Shown here: positions 38,195-47,947 of the stretch, piece after piece
How the letters are laid out: each line of letters begins with the position of its first letter
How positions within the stretch are numbered: position 1 is the stretch's first letter
Assembly: GCA_023653785.1 (NCBI GenBank)
Contig: JAMKCH010043947.1
Location: 1-64,000 of the forward strand
Length of the DNA stretch: 64,000 nucleotides
Direction of reading: 5' to 3'
Source of the DNA: Ophioderma brevispina
Lineage: Eukaryota; Echinodermata; Ophiuroidea; Amphilepidida; Ophiodermatidae
The notes under the pieces: generated by a model
What the model saw: the letters and a program-made list of their open reading frames with translations, nothing else
What the model was told of the DNA's origin: nothing
Database searches by the model: none
Program-made: the position numbers and the translations under genes

Positions 38195-38485
38195 TTATTA
38201 ACGTTAATAAGCAAGCACCTCTGAACGACAAGGCAATACAATGGCAGAGACAGACTGTATTATAGTTTAGTAGTGCGCCACCCACGAGTTTATTAATACG
38301 AGTGGTTAGTGTGTGTACGGGATAAACTAAATGCCAAGAAGAACCGAAATATTGAAATGCATTAGTTAAAATATTTCTTGTCCTTTCCTGTGTCATTTAA
38401 GGTAATCTCAACTTTCACATAAACTGCTCGAGTGCTGATATAATTTTCCATGCCCGAGGGCAATGGTTTACCTGTTCAATACTTG
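38195..38485. repeat. 291-bp local duplicate, first copy
   Basis: Appears identical to 38671-38961 base by base. It ends at ACTTG, where a 20-T run starts; the second copy continues with CGTATTCC. The same short minus-strand open frame therefore occurs twice. Confidence 0.9.
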
Positions 38486-38505
38486 TTTTTTTTTTTTTTT
38501 TTTTT
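38486..38505. other. 20-T run at duplication junction, probable assembly linker
   Basis: Exactly 20 T directly after the end of the first 291-bp copy. Confidence 0.7.
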
Positions 38506-38538
38506 CCCATAAATGATATTGCAAACCCTTTATTTCTA

Positions 38539-38667
38539 TTCTATTACCGAAAACAGCGCGATCTAATGAGAAAATGCATTCGCGACCCATTATTGCAGAA
38601 TAATGGGCAGTAAACTGACCAATCAGAATGCGGCATTTTCAATAATGGGCAGCAGAGGTAATAGAAT
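38539..38667. mobile_element. 129-bp MITE candidate between the duplicates
   Basis: TTCTATTACC at the left is inverted as GGTAATAGAA at the right, and CCATTATT/AATAATGG repeats lie inside. It is in the flank of the second copy only. If the two copies are haplotypes, this is an insertion polymorphism. Confidence 0.45.
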
Positions 38668-38670
38668 GTA

Positions 38671-38961
38671 TTATTAACGTTAATAAGCAAGCACCTCTGA
38701 ACGACAAGGCAATACAATGGCAGAGACAGACTGTATTATAGTTTAGTAGTGCGCCACCCACGAGTTTATTAATACGAGTGGTTAGTGTGTGTACGGGATA
38801 AACTAAATGCCAAGAAGAACCGAAATATTGAAATGCATTAGTTAAAATATTTCTTGTCCTTTCCTGTGTCATTTAAGGTAATCTCAACTTTCACATAAAC
38901 TGCTCGAGTGCTGATATAATTTTCCATGCCCGAGGGCAATGGTTTACCTGTTCAATACTTG
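38671..38961. repeat. 291-bp local duplicate, second copy
   Basis: Matches 38195-38485 and reads on into the immediate upstream region of the GPCR gene (ATG 175 bases later). If the first copy is a redundant haplotype contig end, the true upstream flank of the receptor gene is the sequence before 38195. Confidence 0.9.
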
Positions 38962-39135
38962 CGTATTCCTCAAGTGTGTCTGGTCCCTTTCAGAGATTCC
39001 TTTACCCAAGCGATTCGTGTTGGCTCGTTGATGCATGGGTATTGTAAGTTGGTGATCCCAATACAACGCGCACGCGTAGTTCGTTGCATCCATGTGTTAA
39101 AATAGAATGCAACTTGCGGTTTAATTGGACACTGC

Positions 39136-40401
39136 ATGGATGGAGCAGCAGGGGCAGGGAAGTCAACATTAGTCTGGTGGCACGGTTTAGTGAATTTTCT
39201 CGGGAGTTGCAGAAGCTGTAACTTTATTCAATTGGTGGTCAATATGGGGTCTGCAGCTGGTGCAGGGTTACCACCCAATTTGGATTGCGACGGTAACCAC
39301 TATAACCTGACTAACAATACCAAGTTAATCGACGAAATGCTGTACACCCCAGGAACCACGATACTAATAACAATTGTTTTACCGTGTATCCTAGGAGTGG
39401 GGATATTATCCAACGGTGCATTTTTGTTTGTACTCTTTCGTGTACGATGGATGCGTACCATAACTAATTTCTATTTGGCAAACCTAAGTGTGGCGGATAT
39501 TTCATTTCTGATCGCAGCTGGAGGAGAACATCTGTGGAACTACGCCAATTCGCCGATTCCTGGAGATGATATGCATCTTGGAATGGCTGGTTGCATTTTA
39601 ATAACACTAATCATTTACATCTGCTACTTTGGATCTGTACTCTTAGTTACTTTAGTTTCTCTTCATAGATTTTTCGCCATTTGCTGTCCAAGTAGACAGG
39701 AATTAATCGGCAGCCGTAGCCGTACCATTAAATTAGTGACTGGAACTTGGGCGATATCAGTAACTATTGCAATATTGCTCATTCCCAGCGTAAGTGTCTA
39801 CATGACCCATTGTTTAATATGGCCAGAAGAAGAACAGTATCGTAAACTTCCGTTTGTTATGGCATCTTGTCAACCCGTATCAGCATGGGTAGCCGACGTA
39901 GCCACCCTGGCACAAACAATCCCATTCTTTGTAGCAGTTTTAGGAAATAGCATCATGTATGCCAAAATAATCAAGTCATTAACAAGTCGCGTCGAAGCGC
40001 GCAAGCAACGCAAATATGCTTCACCAACATCAGTCGAGCGTGCCAGAGATCGAGTAGCCCGAATGTTAATAGCAAATGGTGTTATCTTTTTCGTTTGTTT
40101 AGCCCCTTTTCAAGCTATGGGATTTGCAGAGGTTATCACGAGCCAACTGAATACATCTCGAATTTTGACGGCATCGCAATACGATACATTTCTGTGGGTT
40201 GCCAAGATGCTGGGATATTCAAACTCTGCCATAAATCCAATAGTATACAATGCTACCAATCCCCGTTATAGGCAGGCCTTCTGTGAAGCGTTCCCGTGTT
40301 TGCCAGCTAAAAAGGAAAGCGAAAGCCCACCTCAAAGTCAGATGACGCGGAATTTCCGCTCGAACACACAACACTACACTACATGTGTAAGCAAACTGTG
40401 A
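39136..40401 (+). CDS. Rhodopsin-class (class A) G-protein-coupled receptor, peptide-receptor-like
   Basis: A single-exon 421-residue receptor of the plasma membrane. Seven hydrophobic helices lie at about 75-100, 110-130, 150-176, 197-219, 250-278, 306-331 and 350-372. Class A marks are present: N93 in helix 1, NLSVAD with D121 in helix 2, C153 and an extracellular-loop cysteine (C226 or C245) for the disulfide, W205 in helix 4, P263 in helix 5, and NPIVY (367-371) in helix 7. MRTITN before helix 2 and YRQAF after helix 7 fit the TRH/neuromedin-U/secretagogue-type peptide receptor group, so a neuropeptide ligand coupling to a G protein is inferred; the ligand is unknown. Sequons N57-L-T and N60-N-T lie before helix 1. 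The DRY position reads HRF (177-179) and the CWxP position reads CLAP (321-324). Met37 (39244) is an equally plausible start and gives 385 residues. No TATA box or AATAAA signal is clear. Stop TGA. Confidence 0.93.
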   Translation: MDGAAGAGKSTLVWWHGLVNFLGSCRSCNFIQLVVNMGSAAGAGLPPNLDCDGNHYNLTNNTKLIDEMLYTPGTTILITIVLPCILGVGILSNGAFLFVLFRVRWMRTITNFYLANLSVADISFLIAAGGEHLWNYANSPIPGDDMHLGMAGCILITLIIYICYFGSVLLVTLVSLHRFFAICCPSRQELIGSRSRTIKLVTGTWAISVTIAILLIPSVSVYMTHCLIWPEEEQYRKLPFVMASCQPVSAWVADVATLAQTIPFFVAVLGNSIMYAKIIKSLTSRVEARKQRKYASPTSVERARDRVARMLIANGVIFFVCLAPFQAMGFAEVITSQLNTSRILTASQYDTFLWVAKMLGYSNSAINPIVYNATNPRYRQAFCEAFPCLPAKKESESPPQSQMTRNFRSNTQHYTTCVSKL

Positions 40402-40624
40402 ATACGGTAGTCAGTGATTGATGTATATTATTACTAGTTTAATGTATCGACGATTTTCTCTGTAAATGACACAAGAACTCTTGCATTTTGTTCTATTGTA
40501 CACACTCTCAATATATTTCGAAAGGTGCTTTAAATTAACATATTAATTCTCGGTGGAGAGTGTGTAAAATATGTGTAAAAAGTTTGTGCGAGCGTGTAGA
40601 TGGATGTGGTTTTATGTGATTATG

Positions 40625-41060
40625 GGTTTTGTGTGTGTGTGTGGGGTGGGGTTCGTGTGTGTGTGTGTGTGTGTGCGTGCGCGCGCGCTGGTGTATAAGG
40701 TTTTGATCATGTGTGCATGATTATGTATGATTATATGAATATATATTTCCGTGTGTGTGTGTGCACGCGCGCGAGTGTGTGTTTGTGTGTGTGTGTACTA
40801 GACGTGCCATTTACTTTAGGGGACCAAAGAAAACAATCTTTTGGACAATTGTCCTCGGAAGGAAATCTTATGTCCTCGAAAGTTTTACAATGGGTTTTAC
40901 TCCGTTATGACAAAAGGCGGTTCTTTTGGTGTCTTCGGAAGTGTATGCTTGTGTTTTGTGTGTGTGTGTGTGTGGTGTGTGTGTGTGTGGAAAGGCGGTT
41001 TTTTTTGTGTGCGTGGAGGTGTGTGCGGGGTGTGTGTGTGGTGTGGTGAGTGTTGGATGT
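40625..41060. repeat. TG-rich region downstream of the GPCR gene
   Basis: Many imperfect (TG)n and (CG)n tracts, the longest near 40653-40690, 40753-40795 and 40950-41045. They may fall in the 3' untranslated region or just beyond it. Open frames of about 100 codons on both strands here are Val/Cys or His/Thr repeats of no coding value. Confidence 0.85.
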
Positions 41061-42770
41061 GTGTTTTCAGGGCTATCGTGAAATATAATATAAAAGGTGT
41101 GCCGGGTGTTGATATGCGAAATAACTTTGGTTGAATGTGTGAGAGATCAAAAGAGGAAAACTGAGAGAACGAGTGTGGAGCTGTAGATGAAGCAAGTTTA
41201 TCGATAACAATATTGTCTAATAACGTTCTCAAACTAGTATACATAAATTATAGCTGATTGTTTTGAACAGCAGGCGATTTCGAACCGCTATTAAACAACG
41301 CTACAATGCATGCCTATGTAGAAATGAAATTACTAAAGGTATTCACACTGGCCTAGATTAAGCTAGTCTTATACGACAAAAAGTAGAATTTTCCAAATAC
41401 TTTTCAGCTAAATTAGAAGAGCGCGGAAAACTTGGAAGTAAGGAATTCTTTGCAATTGCATATTCATCACTTGACATCGTTGACTTAGGAAATGTCATCT
41501 GATATATCTTCACTCAGCGCTCTTAGTCTGAGCCAACAAGCGACTCAAAGCAAAGCGTTTTCATCATGTGATTTTGGCCTCGCCGGAAGGAAACCTATCT
41601 TCAGCATTGGAGTTAACAAGAAGAGGTACAACATTCCTTACACTGACGACACAATGCGTGTGTATGCCTCCAGATCTAAATGCATTCATAAGATTGATGA
41701 CTGGTTCACACCGTCGCATCATGTTGCGCGGGATACTCCTTGATATTTCAAAGCATACCCTGTCTCTACATGTATACATAAACACACATTTCAAGTCACC
41801 GTTATAGGCTGCACGCAACTTTTGGTTCTATACTTACCGGACTGTGTACATAATGCTTAGAAAATAGTCTGCGATTATTGACATAATACCTGTAATTGTT
41901 GGGCTTGTTGAAAATCTGACGATCTAGAACTAGTTTGATAAAGGTTAATTAATCCGATTACTTTAACGTTTTAAGTTTATAAAAGGCCAGAATGTGAAAA
42001 AGGCCAGAATGAGAAAAGAAAATAGGTTCTGTGTAAACATAGCTCGATTCTGGAGTTTAAATGCTGCACGATTGAACAAAACGTACCTGCTTGTGAATTT
42101 TTGTACGAAAGGTACAAGCACTTGAAACAGAATTGTATTGTATGTTGCAATAGTTAACCGTGTTTTCAACTTGTAATCTGTGTTTTCTGCCGTGTATCAA
42201 AAGCTTAATGAACATCAAATGACGCTTCTTTTCAATAGATATTATCACAGTATCAATATTGGAATTTCTGCATATTTTGAACTTATGTACAGGAATGGAT
42301 GTATATTTAGCACAAAGATTATTCTTACTAACCAGTTGAAAATAGAATCACATTTTTTGTGCGTCACAAACGAAAATCACATCCCAATCATTGCATTGGC
42401 TGTTGATAATAGATTGATTAACAAATATGATGCTCACCCTTGTTGATGTATTTCGAATAATTTTGGCTTTAGCAATACGACATGGCTATTAGCTCACCTT
42501 TTATTAATCAGAAATGCAAATATAAAACGTTATGTTAAAATCATTTGTAAATGTACATTTCAGAAAGCGGTTTTAAAATTTATTATTTTATTTTGGACAT
42601 GTTTGATGTCAAATCTCATCTCCATTAAGAAACTACATTTTTAACATATTCATTTCGTTTAACGAGTTCATTATTAGATGAAGTCTTGGTGGAATAAGAA
42701 AATGCTCCAAAATAAAATATGCCCGATATCAAAGAATAACTTCGTACTCCACACCTTCGTATTCATGCTT
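41061..42770. other. No gene recognised
   Basis: An open frame at 41492-41743 (+) is in a GC-richer patch but lacks a recognisable domain and a downstream donor site. The remainder is AT-rich non-coding DNA. Confidence 0.4.
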
Positions 42771-42774
42771 TTAA

Positions 42775-43127
42775 ACCTGACTCAGAGATTTCGAAATTAA
42801 ATTTTCCGTGGAATAATTAAAAATAGTCGACTAGAACTAAAGATAGTAACCTAAAATACAAACTTTCAAAGCTTGAGATGAATCGGATTTTTCGTTTTGA
42901 AGAAGGAAGCATTTATGTATAAGTATTACGTGCCATAGGATACTGTATATAACAAAAATTCCGGATCCGGAATTTTATAACAAAGCTGTGATTTTTAAAT
43001 TGAAGGACTTCGATTTGAGCTTTGCTATTTCACACAGTGATTAGTATATGGGCAAGCATTATGTATATGCAAAAAACACGATTTGTTGAAAATTGAGGGC
43101 CTTCCTCTGGAATCTCTGAGTCAGCCT
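42775..43127. mobile_element. TTAA-flanked MITE (CTGACTCAGAGATTTC family), copy 1
   Basis: The left end ACCTGACTCAGAGATTTC is inverted at the right end (GGAATCTCTGAGTCAGCCT). TTAA flanks both sides (42771-42774 and 43128-43131). It contains the palindrome AATTCCGGATCCGGAATT near 42957, also present in copy 2. Confidence 0.7.
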
Positions 43128-43131
43128 TTAA

Positions 43132-43837
43132 TTCTAGGCTAGTCTAAACACGGGTTTAGTTGCAACCCTCCTAAGGTTTTCATTAATTGTCCTCAAAGAC
43201 GTTCAAATTAATGAGCAAACGGCTTCGGTCTATGCTTATTGTAGGACAATCTTTACGCCCCATCTTTCCCGGGGGTAGGATAGGTCGTCAAAAATGGGGT
43301 AGGGGATTGGTAAGGTGTAACTTCGCTCGTATTGAAATGAAGATGCTGATAGATATAAACATAAAACTTACTAGTTATTCTCTTTCATATCCCTAACATC
43401 ATTTTCGGAAAATGACTACCAACCTGACTTTCACCGCAAAAAAGGAGGTAGCCTTATTTTTCAGGTTAGATCTAGGGGCAATTTCCCCTAAAAACAAGAC
43501 AGGGGTCCGTTCCGTGATTTTTGAAAAGTGACAAAAAGTGGCATTAAAGGACGTTAGGGAAATAAAGCTAACAAAAAAAATCCCGTTTCTATACGAATTT
43601 CGGCTACAAATTGAAAATCGGTCTATTTTCAGCAAATATCGGGAAATTTAGAACTTCCTGAGATTATGACGCTCTGATGACGTCACAAAGAGGAACGTTG
43701 GGTATGTTTTTTTTGCATCAATCGAATGAGGACAACAATAAGTATACATTTATGCGACGTTTACTACCATTGGATGTTTCGTTACCGAAATTATAGGGGG
43801 AGTTGCAACCCCCTCAAATAGACGTGTTTGACGAGAG
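43132..43837. repeat. Spacer between two TTAA elements, 'G' repeat
   Basis: The part at about 43440-43600 matches 13815-13960 in inverted orientation (shared AAAAAGGAGGTAGC and CAATTTCCCCTAAAAACAAG-type blocks). GTTGCAACC occurs near both ends. With the flanking elements it may form one composite element from 42771 to 44488, because the same G-E neighbour order recurs at 13808-14125. Confidence 0.4.
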
Positions 43838-43841
43838 TTAA

Positions 43842-44484
43842 AGGCTGACTCAGAGATTTCCCGAGGATGGCGCTCTCAAGCTTCTAACCAGTGGCGGCGC
43901 CGGGGGGGGGGGGGCAAGGGGGGGGTCACATTTGCCCCAATTTTTTTTCTTGCCCCCCTAGTTTGCCCCCCCCCCCCCCCCCGGCTGAAAGAAAAATAAT
44001 GGATTTTGGGCAAAATTCTGCGATTTGGGGCCAAAAATCACCACATTTTGGGAAAAAAATCAGCGATTTTGGGCCAAAATTTGGTTAAATATTTGATACT
44101 TTGCCCCCCAGAATTTCACTTTTGCCCCCCCCCCCCCCGAATTTCAATTTCCCCCGTTTGCCCCCAGAAAAAGAGGTCTGGCGCCGCCACTGCTTCTAAC
44201 AAACCGTGTTGTTCGGCACATATAATGCTTGTCTACATACTAACCACTGTGTGAAATAGCTAAACTCAAATCGATGTTCTTCATAGAGAAAATCGCAACG
44301 TTATACTAAAATTCCGGATCCGGAATTCTTGTTATACACATATACATGAATATTTACTACATCAAAGCAAAACATCCGATTCATCTCACACTTTGGTAAT
44401 TGAGCATTTAGGTAACCATCTTTAGTTCTAGTTGATTATTTTTAATTAATGGACAAAACATTTTCGAAGTCTCTGAGTCAACCA
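43842..44484. mobile_element. TTAA-flanked MITE, copy 2, carrying a nested hAT-like element
   Basis: Begins AGGCTGACTCAGAGATTTC, ends AAGTCTCTGAGTCAACCA, with TTAA at 43838-43841 and 44485-44488. Subtracting the nested 304-bp element and its 8-base duplication leaves about 331 bp, close to the 353 bp of copy 1. Confidence 0.7.
43889..44192. mobile_element. hAT-like MITE with 8-bp target-site duplication
   Basis: Ends CAGTGGCGGCGCC and, inverted, GGCGCCGCCACTG. The 8-base CTTCTAAC is duplicated exactly at 43881-43888 and 44193-44200. An 8-bp duplication with CAGTGGCG-type ends is characteristic of hAT transposons. The interior has long G and C tracts and repeated TTTTGGGCCAAAA-like text, with no transposase. 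Confidence 0.9.
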
Positions 44485-44488
44485 TTAA

Positions 44489-45510
44489 CATTATTATAAC
44501 TGCATTGCAGATTTACAGATGAAGAGAAAAATGGACAAAAAACATTAAAAGTATTATGTGATATTGATATTTCAAATCCACTATGCAACTCTTCAACAAC
44601 CATTCAATAGACATGACGTCAAATTCACATTTTAAACGTACCCCATTATCCGCTCCATCAAAGTGCTGTTTTACTAGTGCTGTGTTAACAGCCGATGGAA
44701 TAAAACACTCCTCATGTGTTCAATTGAAAGTAGTTTTTAGATTTCTATTATAGCAATGGATGTGTAATGTAATAAGGCATGAGAAAGCAGGTGGCTCGGC
44801 CAGCGGTCATGTTCTATTTGCGGGGTCAAAAGGGCGAAAAATACGAGACGCAAATATCAATCGCCGGCTATCATCTTCTTTTCTCCTCATGAAACGTTTG
44901 ATTGATCACATGTTGGTAAAGCATGACAGTCCAATGGGAACAAAAAAGAAACCGTACAGCATTACGAGCTTCAACATGTCTTAAGAAAGAAAACGAACCG
45001 CCAGTGTGCATCAATAAAACAAATGTTTAGATTTGAGAAGAAATAACTATGTGAATGCCAATACAAAATCTATATTGCATGTGGAGTAGTAATAAAAACA
45101 AAGTGTAGTCTATATCTTTTATTACTTTAAACTGCCTTTGCAGAGAATTGTGTCACATTGTTTATGTTTCAAAGCAAATAACGATGATTTTTATTCCAAC
45201 GACAAACACAGGGCTGCACAGCTTCTCATATAATAATACGCATGACAGCTGGCCAACGAGAGAATCACAAAGCCCAATTTATAAATGTTAAAAGACCTCA
45301 CTCGACCATTATTTGAGAATACTTAACATACTGATTTGTGATGATATCGTTTAAGCGTATGTTCACAGTGAAATTTACACAAATATCTAAAATTCAGTTT
45401 CTAAACAAAACTGCATGTAAATAAAATTTAGATAAGAAGTGTGGACGATAGCAGTGCCGGTGGCGATAATAACTCTTGTTGAAATTTTAACTACTTAGTT
45501 CTCTCTTCTA
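44489..45510. other. No gene recognised
   Basis: An open frame at 44760-44984 has no known domain or clear splice sites. Otherwise AT-rich non-coding DNA. Confidence 0.4.
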
Positions 45511-45606
45511 CCAACCCAGGCTTGATAGCTCAGTTGGAAGAGTGCCATTCTAGTAATACGGAGGTCGCTGGTTCGAATCCGGCCAAGCGCTGGCTATCTC
45601 CAGGGA
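45511..45606 (+). repeat. tRNA-derived SINE (Thr-AGT-like head)
   Basis: The tRNA-like part (about 45519-45591) has an A box TAGCTCAGTTGG, anticodon loop CTAGTAA and B box GGTTCGAATCC. Acceptor and anticodon stems contain mismatches. The flanks CTACCAACCCAGG and CTGGCTATCTCCAGGGAAA are shared with the copy near 29331-29605. Shared flanks outside the tRNA show a dispersed SINE, not a tRNA gene. Confidence 0.65.
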
Positions 45607-46255
45607 AATATAAGTAAATATTCAATAACTTGTTATATAGTCAGAGACAAGGCTCAGTTAAGACTGTCAAGGTCTGCGTCATCGTTCAATCAAAAGATGT
45701 CCGCACCCATCCTGCTGGGTTTGTTAGACCCCGCCCGTATACTACGAACGAAGCCCGTCCGAACGTACAATCACGACGAACGCTGCTAAGAGCTTGACAT
45801 TCCAAGTTTAATTTGCCCCTCCTGAAATTTTCATGAAAGATTTCTGTATTTGGTTCATTGGGCTGTACTTCACCCGAAATACGTAAAGAGCGTTCCAAGG
45901 TATTAGATTTCACCATATTCTAGCTTTTTCATAGTCGACGTCGTCAATATTGCTCAAGTGGGATTTTATAATGTTTAAGAAATTAATGTTCTTCGCTGGC
46001 GTGTGCCTAACAGCGTTACTCTGAATATTTAAATCGGACCGTAATAATAAATCACCTACTCTGAAAACAACATAGTCGCCATATTTTACATCATAAATGC
46101 AATATTAAACAGATTGAGTAATATATGTTTATGGTCCGTTGAAAACGACCGCATTTCATATCGTTGTAATTTACGGCGGCTGCGATTTACTATTCTTAAA
46201 TTTCAGTAAACATTATGAGTTACTCCAGGAAGGGAATGGGGCGCTACTTACTTAA

Positions 46256-46528
46256 AGGTGCATTTCGTGATCATAATGCATCGTTTTTGGTTTATGGTTC
46301 ACTAGGTATCTCCGAGAAAAGTTGTATTTCCAAAATTTCAGGATTCTCATGTTCGTTTGAGTTCTGCTGCAAATTTTTCATCACGCTGCCCCCACTGTGT
46401 TTTTTTTCTGTAATCGAATTGGCAGGTTAGCACACATACGATCTCGTGCCAACAGTTCAGATGATAAAAAAAATCTTCAACTTTTTTAGGTCATGTCGGG
46501 GGACGAGGCTGTGATCCCGAATGCCCCT
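46256..46528. mobile_element. TTAA-flanked MITE (AGGTGCATTTCGTGATC family)
   Basis: The left end AGGTGCATTTCGTGATCA and the inverted right end AGGGGCATTCGGGATCAC match well. TTAA lies on both sides (46252-46255 and 46529-46532). GGGGGACGAGGCTGTGATC near the right end also links it to the AGGTCCATG family at 37094 and 61791. Non-coding. Confidence 0.7.
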
Positions 46529-46532
46529 TTAA

Positions 46533-47344
46533 AATTATTTTTATGAATTCAGACAGTGAAGTTAATGAATGAATTTGCGGATTATTTTTTGTCCACTTGT
46601 TCTTAACGTGTTGTGAAAAGAACTATTCTTTTTATAATTTAGATAAAAAAAACTTTGGAACGCATACTGGATCCTAATATCCTTTTCAGATACAACACTA
46701 TTTTTACGGCTTAAGACCCTCTTCACATCACGCAATCTAACTTTTTTAAGGAATCTGGCTTTTAATTTGAAAAAAAAAATGGCGTGGTTAGATTCACGTT
46801 AGATGTACGCCACCAATTTAGTATAAGTCCACATGACATGTTCTTGCTCTAATAGAGTCGACTGTAGCAGAGTGGTTGTGCAAATATTATACGTTTATGT
46901 AGAATTTATTAAGTCAGTTCGAAGCACGTTCAGAAATTTGAGGTTATTTTGAAAAAAATGAAAATGACGTATCAATTATAATCCCGCTTAGACTTCTATG
47001 CCATTAAAATAATAAACGAGTACAACATAATGACCGTGGTTGATTATGAGGGCACTTGAACTTTAAAACTCAATTATTTATAGATGCCGCGTAATATGGT
47101 ACATGATGTAACCTTATAACATTTGCGCCAACATGGTCTTTAATGAATCGAGTATGGGGACGAGTGAGCATGGTGTTTTCTTGTGGTATCAGCCTGTTTA
47201 AAATGAAACGTCAATGCCCCATCTGCAATACTCAGTAATTGTTCAATTTGGACCCCATCATGGGCTGTCAAATAGGTCTCAGATTGAGATCATTATTTTC
47301 CAAAACTGCATCGTGGTTACGTACATTTGTCTATAATACCCGCA
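46533..47344. other. No gene recognised
   Basis: AT-rich DNA without a recognisable gene, RNA or element end. Confidence 0.4.
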
Positions 47345-47417
47345 AACATTCTGTGTAACGACCACTGCTGGCAAAATGCCTCTCAAACATTTGACGGTTG
47401 TGAGTGGTTTTTTTTCC
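47345..47417 (-). pseudogene. LINE 3' coding remnant, terminal part
   Basis: Read on the minus strand, a frame gives NRQMFERHFASSG, consistent with the last residues of an RTE-like ORF2 and lying just beyond the TA-flanked element that splits it. The assignment is by position and style only. Confidence 0.3.
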
Positions 47418-47419
47418 TA

Positions 47420-47945
47420 CACTCTAAATTTTGCAACGGATAATGTAGTTGTTTACAAATGGTTGAAGGATTTGTTGAACTCGAATAATGATATGTAGCC
47501 AAACGAATTTTGAATAAATATGTTATGAAGACTACGAATAAGTCATATTATGTTTTACAAATGACCCATGGTTGCATTTGGGTCAAAAACTGAAGGCACA
47601 TACCTTTCAGTTCTTATATATATATATATTATTGAATGTGATAATATATATTCGGGACAACTATGTGTTAGAGACATTAACACATAATTTCCCGAAAATA
47701 CAAACACATATTATTTGTATAAAAGGCTGAAAAAAAGCTGAAAACAGTCTGCGAACAATTTGCTAGCGTTTTCCCGTAATACAATACCTATGGCTACTTT
47801 ATGGGATATATAATGTCATATAAGTGCTGTTTTTAAAACGGATCTATTCAAAGTTGGCTTCATATTGTGATTATTGTCATTAGAGTAAAACAAATGGGTC
47901 AACCATTTGTATATAACTACATCATCCGTTGCAAAATTTAGAGTG
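47420..47945. mobile_element. Tc1/mariner-like MITE with ~80-bp inverted ends, TA target site
   Basis: The left end CACTCTAAATTTTGCAACGG is inverted at the right end; similarity runs for about 80 bases. TA flanks both sides (47418-47419 and 47946-47947). The 526-bp element has no transposase. It is inserted in the 3' coding region of a minus-strand LINE. Confidence 0.8.
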
Positions 47946-47947
47946 TA

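Noticed and set aside
39136..39165. Walker-A nucleotide-binding loop (GAGKST) in the GPCR N-terminus
   Set aside because: Lies in a possibly untranslated extension, with no NTPase fold around it; chance string.
40711..41244. Open frames of 97-115 codons on both strands
   Set aside because: Translate TG repeats into Val/Cys or His/Thr strings.
41492..41743. Candidate exon downstream of the GPCR
   Set aside because: No donor site at the frame end, three frames open on both strands, no known motif.
44760..44984. 74-codon open frame
   Set aside because: No domain, no splice signals, composition not distinctive.
45519..45591. Functional tRNA-Thr(AGT)
   Set aside because: Acceptor mismatches and shared non-tRNA flanks with another copy show a dispersed SINE.
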